A DNA stretch of 64,000 nucleotides, taken from Syngnathus acus. Its lineage: Eukaryota > Chordata > Actinopteri > Syngnathiformes > Syngnathidae. The translations under genes and the position numbers were made by a program. The stretch lies in the NCBI RefSeq assembly GCF_901709675.1, contig NC_051091.1, positions 5,862,967 to 5,926,966 on the forward strand, in the 5' to 3' direction. This document shows positions 1 to 35,799 of this stretch, piece by piece; within the stretch, counting starts at the first letter, position 1, and each line of letters starts with the position of its first letter. The notes below the pieces were generated by a model. The model saw only the letters and a program-made list of their open reading frames with translations, searched no databases and was not told where the DNA came from.

Positions 1-3000
1 AATGTGGGATGTCGTGGACTCAAGGTCTGCCAACAAAGCATCTAAGGAAACACACAAGAATGATACTTTGAACCATTCACACTGTCATAGCTACTTGAGT
101 TATTCGTTGACCCTCATCTGCTTGGAGTCTGGGGGTGATCAATTTAATGGCAGGGGCATCTTGGTTTCATTCACCTCACAGCAGCGACATGCCAGTACCA
201 ACTTAGCTAGTTGCCTCAAGTGAGCACGACAAGCATGTGAAAAGACGACCGACAGGAGTCTTGCGACACTGTATCACTCCCTCTTCCGTTGTAGTTCAAC
301 AATTGCTGTGTGACCTTCTATGGAAACCTCACTGGCTACTTAGCATCAAATTTGGTCTTTAAATACAACAGCAAGATCAAAACTGTAACATTAGGAACAT
401 CTGACGACCTGGAAACCAACGCTTAGAATAGCACGGTATCATCAGTAAATGCAGAGGTCCTGCTGAGCCGTGGCAGATCTACTTGGACTGCGTTAGTATT
501 CGCATGCATAGGTCACATGCCAGTAGCCCGGGTCGCACAGCAAAGATTCCCCGATAGTCACAGTGTAAAGTGTTTCGTTATGGAATATACAAAACTGCAT
601 ACAATGCTGAAGCCAAAAACTAGTGTGGACAAAATAAAATTATCTCTCACATCAGGAGCAATATACATAAATGTATTGTGTACTGCCTCATACAAGGGGA
701 AGTCAACATGTTGGTTTTAGACAAGTAGGCTACATTACGCATGTGTGGTTTTCCTGTGCCTGTGCCATTCAATTCAATGTTGATTCTATTTTATTCAATG
801 TATGATTAAAAAGGACCAAACAGTAAATGCCAAAAAGACAACGCAGTCATTGTTTATTGGAAAATCCTCGTGTGATTTGGCCCAACTCTTGCTGCTGTCA
901 GAACAAAGCTGAACTGCAGCTGCTGAACATCTTAACAGATGTTCGTCCAGATGGTTTACACAGGGGATGCTCATCAAATTAGCTCTGCGTCTGAACTGCC
1001 TTTACCCGTCATTGAAAACAATTTTCAGCTCAGAAATAACTTAGTACTAAAACATTAACCCTCAGGCTACACACAATTTTAATTGTCCTAAATGAACAAT
1101 GTAGGTGGCAGATGTAATATTAATGCAGCTTATTTAGCAAGTGGTGCAAATAATGTTGTAAACAAAGCTAATGGAGCAGTTTGGAAGTCGAGATGAGGAT
1201 GTTTTCAAGCATGTGTGTTCGGTGAACGGTGGCTGCGTGTTTGGCGTGCTCTGGCCCATCCAGAAACTACACAAACACGGAGGTGTGGCCGCTTCTTCTG
1301 CCAAGAGGACATACCACAATCACACGTCTCCTGTGTCCAAAAATTAACCTCCGGTAAAGGGAGAAAAACATCTCTAACCTGAAATCAAAGTTGGACTTCA
1401 CGATCAAACTAAAGACAAACCAACAAGACATAAGCTCTATGAGACATACTTTGAAATCAGTGCTAATGCTAGCAGTAAAATTGTAAATGTAAAATAGATA
1501 GCCTGATAAAAAAGGAGGTTTTCTTTTTTTTTTGTACCAAATGTATACAGTAAATCCATTTTACAATTTGAGCACTTCCATTCAACAAGACAGAGGAAGT
1601 GACACGGCGGGTCACAACGTGCTCGACGCAATGAAATCTACGCAATGAGAAAGTGAGTGAAACTAAATTGGGAAGTGTCTCCATGCACATCTCTCAAAGC
1701 TCAAATGTGGGTTGATGCCGACTGAGGAGACTCCCTTCCTGAGATGAATGGTATGCATTTTAATTACACGGACGTTGCTTCGTGCTGGGGTTCATTACAG
1801 GAAAGCGAAAGAGGAAGTGAGGGGAAGATAAAAAAAAAGGGGGCTGACGAGATCTGGGCGGCAGGAGAGCGGATGAAAGCAACACGATTTAAAAAGAAAG
1901 AGGGAGGGAGGGAGGGAGGGAGGAGGGGGTGGTCTGCAGCAAAGGAGGGTATGGAAAGAGAACCATATAAGGAGTACATTGTGAACAATGCTGTGGCGGA
2001 CTATAGTAAGCTCAAAAGACAGAATATGAAGGATAATTGCAAATATTAAGTGCAGGACATGAGGAGAGGCAGTGCGTACAAATCAATGCCGTCGACTGAT
2101 CTGAAGTCAAGATTGCGCTGAGACATTGCCTTTCTTGCTCAAGGCAAACCAAAATAACAATAGCTTAGTCTCAACTTTTTAAAGGTCATGACATTTAAGG
2201 GAAAAACCGCTCGAATGTCAAATCTCCCCAATGGGTGCTGCTCGCTTTCAACCAACGACTCTTTCCTTCACTTCTCTGTATTTCTGACACCACTGAGAGA
2301 AATTCCTGACGTGCCGCAGCTCGTTGTCCATACGAGAACGCACGAGTGGTGAACAACTGAACAAGATAGCTTCAAGAGGCAGCGCGAGAAGCGTGTTGAG
2401 CAAAAGCGAGCGAGTGCTTAATGCGATATGACAACCTTTCATGTTGCCTTCTGAGTGAGAAGGCCTGTCGGTGTACCGCGTGATAACACGCAATGGATAG
2501 CGCCGCCAGGGCTCGGACCACAACAATCTAAGAGCCGTGCACTTGATGCACCCTCGAGGGCCTCTCTGAGGACGGCGGCGCTTCTTTTCCCCTCACAAGG
2601 TGCAACAAAAAGACAACAACAAAGTGCGCAAGAGACTCGCTGCTTACACATGAAACACAGAGGAGCTAAAAATAGCCTCCCCAATGTGACCTTAACCTGC
2701 AGGAGACACAAGACGTCCTCTTAAGTAGATCATAGATGGTCACAGTGGACAGGAAGCCACAGAATCACAGGTTAATTTGTAACATGTTAGCATTTGGTAT
2801 AATTCCATGTGGGCCGAGCATGGCGGTGACGTTTGTTGATTTGCCATAAAATACAAAACTCAAATGGATAATGTGTCTTGAAGACTGATGGACGTTCCCT
2901 CGATGCAATAACTCTCCTTCTGACACTCTAATATCCTTCACATCGTCTCTCTGGCAAGCCGCCCAATGACTCGTGCGAGGCAGGGGGTCTGAGGTCGCTT

Positions 3001-6000
3001 TTCTCGATGATAAGTAAACGGGAGGTTTAAATCAATAATTGGCTCCTGCCAATAAGTGGCATCGCCGCACTGGAGGCAGATAACTTATTGAGTTAGGAGT
3101 TTAATAAAAATGGCATTTTAAAAACACACTATAATTAATTCCCATCTTGTATTTCAGTAAATACAGGAGTTACATGCAAAACTAGACAAAAGAAATGCGC
3201 CAAACATTTAATCACTATTTATTCTGTATGGTATGTTTGGACCACAAAAAATGGCTTCTGTTCGAAATGTTTTTCCATATTCGGACATGGTAATAAAGAC
3301 TGAAAAATATACATATATATATTTTTTAAATCAATTTTTTTAGCATTCATGCAACAACACTTCTCCGGATGCATTGAACAAGGGAGTAGAAAGATGGCCT
3401 GATATCTTATTTATGCTCCGACATCCAATCAGTTGGGTCTGCTTGTGTATTTCCTCCACTAAAGTAGGTCAGAGGCTGAGAAACAAGCTGCTCTCTGTCC
3501 CCTCCAGGAGGACAAGGACAGACATGGGGAAGTCAAGTCAGAGGACAGTTACTGCAAAGCAGAAGCAAATCACTCCGATGGAAAACGAGCCACCATGCAT
3601 CGATGGGACGGTTATTAAACTATTCAGCGCTGACTTATCTTCAACTGCCAGATTCTAAGAACAGGACAAAAACAATTTAGATTGGAACCCAGGAGATCAT
3701 AAAGTATTCAAAAATCTCAATCAATACTGTAGGACACATTTGCCTGTATGGACAATCAACAAGCCTTCAATAAAATGCTATTCAATAACTGACAGTTGTG
3801 AAAACAATACCTCTTGCCTTCCCCATTTGGCGGAGGTATGCCTTATCTTTCTCTCTGAGTCAAAGGCCTTTAATGCTCTGCATTCATCGAAGGTGTGCCA
3901 ACTTACTGCCAACATTTTCTGATATAAGAGCAGCGTCTTATCTCAACCCGCACACCACCGTGGCCATAAATCCTCTCTGAAATCAAGACAGGTGATGACA
4001 AATTGGAGAAATTGATTTTGACCTATGAGAAGTTGTCTATGCAAACAATTTCCTGCCAGATGCATCAAGTGTTTCAGTGGAAGACCCTTATTAATTTATT
4101 CTTATTATTTTAGGATATCAGGATTTGGAATGTAGTGTCGTTATCTTTAAGGTTATTTATTTTTTGACTGGTTTTTGCCTCTACATCAAACCAGGAGGTG
4201 CCGAGGACTCACGTGAGACGACGTGGCTGGCTGCGGAGCTGTCACTGCTCACTGAGATTGCTTGTCAAGGCGCCTGTCCACACCAGCTAACTGTGATCTG
4301 AAGAGCATATGCGCGTGTGGACCGACATATGCTTCAAAGCCCTTCAAGCGAGTTTACTTTAAACTTAAACAGATGGACAAAACCCTGCAGGAAGGATTCC
4401 TACAAAAACTCACAAGTTACATTCGTCCATTTGATGGCAAAAAATTATATAACTGTCTAACTGCTTTTAGTACATAGGATTAAGCCTTAAAAATGTTACG
4501 GGACAGCGAAAAGTAAAAAATGAATTAAAAAGTTTTAAAAACTAGCGGGCATGGATATTATAACTTGCATTGTAAAAAGTGAAGGGGGAAAAAAAATTGA
4601 CAAAATTGAAAATGTATGAATGCGTGAAAAGACGTCAGAGTCAATAAGACGAAAAATAAGTAAAAGAAATCTCATGTAGCCACATGTCACTTCTCCAGCT
4701 TTTCTATCGGTGTAAACAAAATTTCAACCTAAATTTAGACTCAAGAGTATCTAGGCTACATCAGTTCTCATTTAAGAAGTACGTCGCCCACACCCCCTCT
4801 GTGAGTGACATTTCCAACGCTGCAGCGGCGTCTGAGCTGACGAGGCTCTGGGGAGTTGCCTAACTTCAAAACGCTGCCACCAAAATGACACTGTGGAAAA
4901 TCACAATGAGAAGTAACAGAGATAAGAAGTAGCGCTCGTCAAACTAAAAGAAAGGAGGTCGTTTGACAGCCGTGTCTTGTGCACGGTCTGAGTACAACTT
5001 GGGGAGGGGGAAAAAAAAAAATGTGAGGAAGCGAGGTCAACGCAAGTTTGCCTTGAGAAATGTCGCAGCATGGCGCGAAGATTCAACACATCTGTGTCAA
5101 CAACAAAGCAATTCAAATCATGATGTTTTAAGTTGCAGTCTTGAGAAAACGCCGACCACCAAAATTCACAATCCTCTAGCTGCGAATTCAGCTAGCTTTG
5201 AAACCATCAATTGAAGCGAGTGGGTAACGCAAGAAGGAGCACAAATTCTAATTTCTGGCTGTGGCACAATGCTTTCATGTTGGCCTGACACTTTGCTTGG
5301 CTCCCACGGCTCCGCATTCCACAACGGAGCGTGTGCTCCTGCTCAGCTCGTAGATGAACAGAAAGCAAAGCTGCCTGGTGGGATCAGAGAGCATAGAGAG
5401 GTGTCCCGAGGCCTGGAAGGTTTCAGGTTGCTGCTGGCTCCTCACTTGAGAAGAGGGACTCTTCTTCTCTGCTAAAAATACATAAAGGCGTTCTCATCCT
5501 GCTGGTGGAATAAACAATTTTACCTCCCAAAGAGCTGTTTGAATGATTCTAAACAGACAGCAGATGAAACACGAAGCTTGATACACATGAAAGTTTTGAG
5601 ATCACGGCCGAAACCACAATGTTATCTCCAACCGTGCGACGTTGACAGTTTTCTGGGTTGCGAGACACTTATTTTTTTTAAGCAGCCACGTCAAGGAGGG
5701 CTGTGTAAACCGAGGCGCTATCCATAAACATTGACTGGATATAGAATGGCTAATATTCTTTGTAAAGTGTCAAGTTGCCACGTTAGCAACTACAGGCGTG
5801 GCCTTATCAGGATAGTCAAAGTGTTCTGCTCTTGGGCAGGGGGGGAATCCAAATTATTAGAGCGATATAGTTTGATAGCTGAATGCAAATCCCTTTTAAA
5901 ATGAATTCTAAACTTAACAGCTCAGACTTGAACATTACATTGCCACAAAAAAAAGAGGTCCCAACATGCTGTGATGAGCTTAATGAGTTTACCTCTGAGC

Positions 6001-6601
6001 TTTCCTTTTCATTTTTAATTATAGCACAGATTCTATTTTACACAAGGGAGCATTTGACTTAAATATTTACACTTGAGAAAGATCACACAAGTTAGTGGTT
6101 GAGCCCAAATAGAAATGACTGAACATGTGGTGCGTGTAGCTGACTAAAAAGGAAATGCGCAGGGCCGTATTTTAAGTCCAGGTTTGAACTCCAGCTGGGT
6201 TTAAACGGAAACGCACCACTGCTGTGACAGTCTGGTTAATTATTGACTTTAAAATGCCTTGTTGTTTTTGTAGCCCTTTAAATGCCACTCTTGCCATCCC
6301 ATTTGTGCTTCAACAACATATGTCATAATGAATCGCTGTAAGCATTCAAAGTTAGAGGACCTTTAAGTGGCCACGCTAGGCTGCACATTTTGGGGACTTT
6401 TCGTAATGCACCTGAAGGCAACATTTAATTAAATGACCACACGGGGCCTTTCTAAGCTTGGTTAACTCGTCCTGCATCCACACAAACTTAGACATATTCA
6501 CGTTTTGCCTCAAACAAACAAGCCTGCGAAACCGAGTACACGAAGATGCAAAAAGCGCCCGCACACACCCGCATGGTATTGCAACGTAGCAGTAGATTTA
6601 C
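1..6601 (-). other. Paxillin intron 1 (partial), no coding exon seen
   Basis: This stretch lies downstream, on the minus strand, of the splice donor at 6601 that ends the first coding exon of paxillin. I searched both strands for the second paxillin exon (LD1 motif) and found nothing, so the window appears to end inside intron 1. The sequence is AT-rich and non-coding in character. It contains a GGGA-rich stretch near 1894-1927 and a GC-richer patch around 2490-2590. No open frame here looks like a known protein. An alternative internal first exon cannot be excluded. Confidence 0.6.
1894..1930. repeat. GGGA-rich simple repeat
   Basis: A short run of GGGA/GAGG units within the paxillin intron. 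Simple repeat; no function inferred. Confidence 0.6.
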
Positions 6602-6614
6602 CTAAATCATCCAT
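6602..6614 (-). CDS. pxn: Paxillin, first coding exon (13 nt)
   Basis: On the minus strand an ATG in a good Kozak context (A at -3, G at +4) opens the codons M-D-D-L plus one G, directly followed by a GTAAAT donor. Vertebrate paxillin begins MDDLD and its first coding exon ends after the first base of the fifth codon, exactly this structure. Paxillin is the focal-adhesion scaffold with LD motifs and four LIM domains, all encoded further left, outside the window. Synteny supports the call: PXN, CIT, MSI1 and UNC119B lie together on human 12q24 and mouse chr 5. The exon is too short to prove homology by sequence alone, so the call rests on exon structure plus neighbourhood. It may be either teleost paralog. 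Confidence 0.68.
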
Positions 6615-6900
6615 GTTGGCCGGAAATCAACGCTGTTGAGAACCCAGCAACGTTCCCCCTCCGTCGAGCACAATTTTGGGCTGGTCTCTCCTCCGACGTA
6701 GCGCCCGCTCGCTCAAATGTGCTGGACGAACGCAGCGAAGTTTTCAAGTCCTCCTTCGAACACACTCCCAAACAGCACTCATGGCCAGATTGCCCCCGGG
6801 AGGAGAAGCTCTCGAACAGGAGAGCAGGAGCCAGCCCCCCTGTCAGCCCCGCTGCCGCCCATTAGCTGAACATATAGGCGACTACGCCATCTAGTGGCAC
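6615..6900 (-). promoter_or_regulatory. Paxillin 5'UTR and probable promoter
   Basis: Upstream of the paxillin ATG the sequence becomes GC- and CpG-richer than its surroundings, for example near 6690-6720 and 6795-6860. It has no TATA box at a sensible distance. This fits a CpG-type housekeeping promoter. The transcription start cannot be placed from sequence alone. Confidence 0.45.
6886..6897 (-). promoter_or_regulatory. CTCF core motif
   Basis: GCCATCTAGTGG is a perfect match to GCCMYCTRSTGG, the reverse complement of the CTCF core CCASYAGRKGGC, so the motif reads on the minus strand. It lies at the upstream edge of the paxillin promoter. Occupancy is inferred, not shown. Confidence 0.45.
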
Positions 6901-7720
6901 GTTGAGGACGTGCTTCGCGTTAGTGCCAAATCGAGCACATTTTTAGCAACTTTTTTTAATTCCCTAAATGTCCTCCCAACTAAACATGAGACATTGTGAT
7001 TTCCTATGAATGTCGTAAAATTTCTTGTGCGAAAAAGTACATTTATAGAAATATATGGATAATTCCTAAATTACCATATTGACTCAGTCTGAACACATTC
7101 AACGGATAATTTGTACACAATGAAGCATTTGGTGCATCATTCTTTTCAGAATTTAGTACGGTCTTCCAAATACTTGGTCCTTGCATTGCAGAGGTGAGCC
7201 CACCCCATCCGTGTTATGGCTCTGATACTACGCCAGAAGACAGAAAAAGAACAACTGAGGGTGGGAAGAAAATCCTTTAAAATGCAGTTTTTAGTGTGGT
7301 AGGCAAGAATGACAAGGTTGAGTGGGTGCCTGGGTGGCATCCCGCTGTGAGCTTTGCACCCGCGCCCTTAGTATAACTACCCTCCTCACATCACTGCACT
7401 AAAATAACAACAGGCCTTTGTCTAGCCAAAGCCCCTCTGCGTCAGGAGACAAACATTTGGATCCCAGCACACAAAACACACATCCTCCTACTCTGTGATG
7501 AACATACACATGGACACACACGATCAATGCGGGCATGAAGGTTCCATCTTTATCGCTGTAGAATATCGAGCTACCTCACGCACATTCACTACCTAACATG
7601 GTGTTAAACTTGTCGCGAGTGACCTTGTGATCCTGAACTCATTCCATCAATGTGCAAGGCAATCATTGAGCAGGAACTGACACAATGTCTGGCATTTAAT
7701 CGTAAAACTGCAAAACATAT
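6901..7720. other. Intergenic, pxn promoter to myl2 3' end
   Basis: AT-rich sequence without convincing coding potential, RNA genes or promoters on either strand. I see nothing assignable here. Confidence 0.5.
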
Positions 7721-7905
7721 TAGGGCTGCAACTAACAATTATTTTAGTCATCGATTAAAGTTATTTTGTCTGTCAATTTCTTCTTTTTTCAAATTGATAG
7801 TGCAGAAAATATTCAAATGTGAATTGATTATGCTTCCGGTACTGGTATGGGCTGCAACATGTCGGATAATTGGCAAAAAATATTGCTTATTGTTTTCCAA
7901 AGTAT
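7721..7905 (+). repeat. Degenerate teleost MITE relic (TAGGGCTGCAAC type)
   Basis: The stretch starts with TAGGGCTGCAACTAACAATT and continues with a TCATCGATTAA-like segment. This resembles an abundant non-autonomous hAT-like family of fish genomes. A second GGGCTGCAAC copy occurs near 7849. The matching inverted end is not recognisable, so the element looks truncated. Family assignment is from memory of the consensus and should be treated as approximate. Confidence 0.4.
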
Positions 7906-7974
7906 GAGCCAACGTTTCTAAATATTCTATTCTGATTCAAATAGAGAGATTGAGAAATGATTCCTCTGACAACT

Positions 7975-7980
7975 TTTATT
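7975..7980 (-). terminator. Polyadenylation signal of myl2
   Basis: TTTATT on the plus strand reads AATAAA on the minus strand, about 230 bp after the myl2 stop codon. It is the first canonical hexamer downstream and gives a normal-length 3'UTR. Confidence 0.6.
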
Positions 7981-8210
7981 TGACAAACAAGCAACCGCCG
8001 GATGGATATTTTCATTGAAAACAATAATAACAAAAAGAAGAGAAGGATGCGACTAATCGGAAATGCGTGTTAAAGGTCGTTGCCGGAGGATCAGTCCATT
8101 TGTGTGTCATTCTGGTCTTGATCCTGTCGCCTTATCTTGCAGCAGAGGAACTACGACACCAGCATGGACGCCGCATGAACTAATCACAGTCCATTCCGTT
8201 CAGAAGACGT

Positions 8211-9779
8211 TCACTCCTGGTCCTTCTCCTCGCCGTGTGTTATGATGTGCACCAGGTTCTTGTAGTCCAGATTGCCCGCCACATCTGGAGGGAAGGCGGC
8301 AAACATCTGCTCCATCTGAGGCACACAAAGAACACATTTGCATCATGTTCCTTCAACGGGTCACAATGTGGAGCGGCAGGTTGTCGCCGTACCTCTTCAG
8401 GGCTGAACCGATCGGCTTGTGTTGTCAGCATCTGTGTCACACTGTGGACAGCCGAGACATGACGCAATGCACTTTCATTTTTTTGCACACAGGTTTGTCA
8501 GCACTTACTGGTCCTTCCTCAGCACTCCTTTGCCCTCGGGATCAAACACTTTGAAAGCGTTGAGGATGGTCTCCTCTGGATCAGCACCTTTTCACACACA
8601 CAGCAGTTAGTCAATTTGACATGCAAAAAAAAAAAGTTAACATTTATTTTTTTAATTGCTACCTTTCAGTTTCTCCCCAAACATAGTAAGAAAGACGGTA
8701 AAGTTGATTGGGCCCGGAGCTTCTTTGAGCATCTCATCGATCTCTTCCTGTTTCACATTTAAGCGACCTATAAAAGCAAACATAAGGACATTAAGTAGAA
8801 TTTTGTATTTGAAAAATATACTAGAAAGGGCATTTGTAAAAAAAAACAAAAAAAAAAACAGTTCAACCCTAGTTGTTAAAAAAACTCATACTCTGACATT
8901 TTTCAGTCACCAAATAAAATGAATGAGAACCCACCGAGAGCTGCAAATGTGTCCCTCAGGTCGTTCTTGTCGATGAAGCCGTCTCTGTTCTGGTCCATGA
9001 TGGTGAATGCCTGCCGTGCGCACACATGATTGTTGATAAAAACTCAACACAACAAACATCTCCATTGTGGCGGTTGGTGTCTAAAGGCCAGGGGCCAGGA
9101 CTTAAGCGTGGCACGCAGCACACGAGGTGCAACTTAATCGTTGATGACACCCGTCTGCATGTATGGCCGAGCGCATACCAGAAGGGAGCTGCTGTTAAGG
9201 CTGGGATGGACTGAAATGCCGACAGGTGTTTGTGCTCCAAACACGGCAGGGGAGGAGCTACGCGTTGGCCGGGAAAACTCTCTACCCCCCCGCCCTGTCT
9301 TAACATGCTTGCAGTATACTTTGATCTTTGAGAAATCAGTAGCGATGGCCTCAAGTAAAAAAAACATTTCAACCATCATCATGTCGGAGTTAGTTGAGAA
9401 GTTTGAGCTCACCTCCTTGAATTCTTGAATCTGGGCCTGCTCAAACATGGAGAACACATTGGAGTTGGCTCCCTCTCCTGACCTCTTCTTGGGTTTTTTG
9501 GGTGCCTGTGAACCAAAAGAAATGATGATAAATATCATAATAACTTCCAGTCAATCTCAAGGCAGATTATTATCACCATGATAGAAAATACTTAATAATT
9601 TAACTGGGATATAGTGAATTACATTCTAGAAATAATAATACATATTAGCATTAGTAATGATGCGAACATACTGAATTTTACTATTTTATCATCAATGCCC
9701 AAAAAGTGTCATGCAGTTAAATTGTCAGCGTAAAAATCTGCAGAATCTGTCGCCTTTCACACACAGTGTGACTTACCAT
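8211..9779 (-). CDS. myl2: Myosin regulatory light chain 2, ventricular/slow type
   Basis: Seven coding exons: 9777-9779 (ATG alone), 9413-9505, 8935-9010, 8663-8767, 8509-8587, 8393-8441 and 8211-8315. They total 510 nt, 169 aa plus stop; mammalian MYL2 is 166 aa. The first coding exon holding only the initiator ATG is typical of this family. The protein has the N-terminal APKK start and the SNVFSMF phosphorylation region. EF-hand 1 shows the [12 protein letters not shown] Ca2+/Mg2+ loop, followed by [14 protein letters not shown] and an [11 protein letters not shown]-terminus. It binds the IQ region of sarcomeric myosin heavy chain and tunes cross-bridges when phosphorylated. The sequence is closer to MYL2 than to fast skeletal MYLPF or atrial MYL7. 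The gene lies between pxn and cit, on the same strand. Confidence 0.93.
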
Positions 9780-9883
9780 GGCTGAGCAGCTGGGAGGTGA
9801 GAGCAACAACGATGCCAGTGAACAATGGGGAGAAGGTGGGTGGCCTTTTGTAGCCCCCCGGCTCTCATCTCCACTGGATGATA

Positions 9884-9889
9884 TTTATA
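9884..9889 (-). promoter_or_regulatory. TATA box of myl2
   Basis: TATAAATAT on the minus strand, about 105 bp upstream of the ATG. This gives a 5'UTR of roughly 75-80 nt if transcription starts 30 bp downstream. TATA promoters are usual for sarcomeric genes. Confidence 0.7.
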
Positions 9890-10574
9890 AACGATGTCCT
9901 CTTTAGGAAGTGACAGGTAAATGATGCGTCGACAAGCTTTGTCGGCCGCATACTGTATTTCATACTCTCACACATAGACACACCGCCACAAGATTTTTTT
10001 TTTTTCACTGGCAGAGCACTGAATAACAGGATTAGAATATCTGAAGCTGACTGAAGGTTAAAGTAGAAGCTTCTGTGCCCGCAGGGACACTGGTGTTATG
10101 TCAACTGTTAGAATGACACAAAATGTGTTTTCTTGTGTCATTGCCGGAAACCACAATCTGCCACTGAAGTAAATAAAATCAAGTGATTTTGGGAAGATGG
10201 TTAATTTTAGTTCTCGCTGTTACCAGTATAATAAAATTGGTTTAAGTAAATTCCTGAATTTGAAACATAGTTTAATTTAACAGCATCATTTGTTATGTAT
10301 TGTCGTACGTTTTCTTTCTTTTTTTTTTTTATCAGAGAAATTGCAGTGCTGTTTTAGTGACCCATCAGGTTTCCATTCTGTCTCCCCCCCTGTTGGTCAT
10401 TTTGCTTGATGTCTTTGGATGGCTTGCATTTAATTAGGTAAATTTTGGTGATCTGTACCTGAGACAAATTCAATTCAAATTCCAACAGTTTTAACAGTGG
10501 CTTAATTTTAAGGAATCAACACCTTATCTTGTTTTTGATGAATACTTGGGCCTACTACTCTACTGTATTTTCAT

Positions 10575-10645
10575 GTTGGTCCTGATGGTGCTACTTGGGA
10601 GAGCCAACTAGGTGGTACTTGGTTTGAAAAATTATACGACCACTG
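10575..10645 (+). repeat. hAT-like MITE end, degenerate
   Basis: The segment ending GGTGGTACTTGGTTTGAAAA...CCACTG resembles the 3' end of a common fish hAT-type non-autonomous element. The other end is not recognisable. Confidence 0.3.
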
Positions 10646-11145
10646 TATTTGAAAAGGTCAGAAGAGGCCCAAGTCGCATGCTTGCAGTCACCAACGAGGT
10701 TGGCGACATTACCGGTAGCCATTCGAGTATGTGCAGCTGAATAAACACGTGCTTCCAATGTGAGCACGCTTCATTAACAGATCTTCTCAGACCGACTCAA
10801 GGTTCCCAGGTCAAGAAAAGTGACAGTGTGTGAGAATAAGCCGAGGTGAGGAGGTGACACGATGTGTGCGCAAGCTATTTCAAGCCAGGCACTCCCAACA
10901 GTTGCTGTCAAATAAACGCAGTTGATGGCCCGGCAGCAGATGTCAAGGGTGTCATGTCACAAGCATGATGCGGACAGCCAGCTCACAGTTATTGTTACCC
11001 GGAGCGGTGGGTGGGGTGGGGGGGCATGCTATTGTTGAAAGCAGCTCCTCCATTTGTGATTTGTGAGCAGCCAGAGCAGCTACTGTGGCTGCAACGAAGG
11101 GCCATTGTCTCCCCGGAGGCTGAGTACTGGGATGAACGTACGTGC

Positions 11146-11155
11146 CTATAAATAG
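11146..11155. promoter_or_regulatory. MEF2 consensus site upstream of myl2
   Basis: CTATAAATAG matches CTAWWWWTAG exactly and is about 1.3 kb upstream of the myl2 TATA box. MEF2 sites regulate MYL2 in mammals. Use of this copy is inference, and it could also act as a TATA box. Confidence 0.4.
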
Positions 11156-11630
11156 AACGACCTCTTCAAACACAATGGACATGGACAAATGGTCACAACG
11201 GCGTTAAAGCCTTGAGGTGATTAAGGAAGCCCAAGCGAGGGAATATAGGAATACACAAATCAAAGTTAAAAGTGAAGGAATATATTTAATATTCGGTGAC
11301 CAAATCTCTACAGGGAACTAGAATAAAACATTTGTTGTTAGCAGACATCAATATCATACCCAGCATCATAGCAATTATGATTCAGTGGAAAAAAATGAAA
11401 TATACAACTTAAAAGTATCAAAATAAAACGAAGATGGCTAAAGAGCCTATTTTAAACAGTGAAACCCCATGTGGTCGGAATTTGGAAATTGGATTTTGCT
11501 ACATTCTTTTTCTTGGTACTCAGGCAAAAGCAATCAGTATTGATGCAAGCAATAACATTATTGCTTTGGCGCCACGTTGACAAAGAAATCTGTTGACGTG
11601 CGTCAAGGAGTTTCAGTTGGAAATAAGTAT

Positions 11631-11636
11631 TTTATT
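11631..11636 (-). terminator. Candidate distal poly(A) signal of cit
   Basis: AATAAA on the minus strand, about 1.46 kb after the cit stop codon; would give a 3'UTR of ordinary length for this gene. Confidence 0.35.
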
Positions 11637-12625
11637 CAATATGACAACAGAATTTTGCTAATCCCGGTAGTGCTCGGTCTCAATCCCCCACATAGAGCGG
11701 AGCTTCACTGTATTTAGATCAGCAGGAATGTGTGTGTTTGGATTCATTAATTGCTTTAAATAAAATAAAAAATCATTTTGACCAATTGCATCAACGTCAA
11801 TACATTCAAGGAAGCTTTTACATTAAAAACTATCAAGGCGTCATGAAGTTGAAGAGTCTTCATCTTCAGTAATTGACACTTGTCAAAATACATAGAATAC
11901 AGCATCTATTTTGTGTAAACACAATGTAACTTATGTCACAGCAGGTCACGTACGGAAATCAAAAATAAGCACAATAATATTTGATTTGGGCGCTGCACTG
12001 GAATTATACACTATCAGGATTGCCTTTTAAAACAGAATGCGCAAAGGTGTTTTTTTTTTTTTTCATTTGATGAATGCTGGAATTTAAACAGAACCCAAAC
12101 AAGGCAGAAGCGAAGGAAAACACATTGGTTGATTTCACATTGCCATTGACAAAATCATATTATTTTCAGATGCTACGTTTACCAGTTTGGGTTTCATAGG
12201 CCTTAGGGGAGAATCACACAATGCTGCTTTCATCTCCCTCCTTTTTTTTTTTTTTTAAATTGAGGTTTGCCATTGACAAATGGAGGCGCTACACTAGTCA
12301 GAGCCAGGAGGCGATCACTTACTTTGCGAGACATTTGGACATACTGTATTAAAAGAATATTTAGTAGACATTCAGGAGGGCAAGTTATCACTTTTTTTCT
12401 TTAACAAAAATAGACACGGCTTATCCAGCCTTGAAATTCCTTCTCAATATATATTTATATATGTATATAAAATTATGTCTTATCTATTTACAGTCAGATA
12501 GCATTCTGAAGGATTAGAAAGGTCCTGCTCCACGGCTGCTCGGCATTGCGGGTAGTGCAGTTTTTTTCGTTTTTTTTTTTTTGAGAGAAGGGGAGGGGGG
12601 GGTTCAACAACATCAGCTTTGCGGC

Positions 12626-12631
12626 TTTATT
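12626..12631 (-). terminator. Candidate proximal poly(A) signal of cit
   Basis: AATAAA on the minus strand about 470 bp after the cit stop codon. Confidence 0.4.
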
Positions 12632-13097
12632 GATTTAATTCAGGTTTTTTTGAAATACCAATTTGGCAAAGTCAAACATAAGATTAGTAGTGAATGATTG
12701 TAATTAGCTCTGAATGATTGTGTGTTGACAGTCACAGATGCTCATAGAAATTAAATGCTACCAAGGTCGTGAGAGTTTTCGTTGCTACAGCGGAGCTTTT
12801 CTAGCAGAACTGCCTTAAATTTCTTTTCTTTTTCTTTTCAACTTCATTCAATTGAAAGCAGAGCTACTCTAAAACTCAGCAAAGACACCCTGCTTGAAAA
12901 GTTGTTCGTATGGCATTTAGGACATCCATCTAAAAATTACCTTACTTCCGAAATCTGTTGGTTCTTTCTTGGGCGGGCTTGCCTGCTTGGATGCCAATCA
13001 AAACTAACGTGTGGCAGTATTTCCTTGTGACATGCTTTCTGATTTTATCCTCTTCAGCCTTTCCCCAAGACAGACTTCGCTGTTGGAGAAGAGGCTC

Positions 13098-35799
<22,702 letters not shown>

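Larger units (their letters stand above)
9900..13097. other. myl2 upstream region and cit 3'UTR
   Basis: No coding exon could be supported here. The right part (about 11.6-13.1 kb) follows the cit stop codon on the minus strand and is probably its 3'UTR, with AATAAA signals at 12626-12631 and 11631-11636. The left part is upstream of the myl2 TATA box and holds a consensus MEF2 site and a repeat remnant. The exact end of the cit transcript cannot be fixed from sequence. Confidence 0.45.

Noticed and set aside
2455-2724. Overlapping open frames on both strands in a GC-richer patch of the paxillin intron
   Set aside because: No family resemblance, no convincing splice sites, and similar length on both strands suggests chance.
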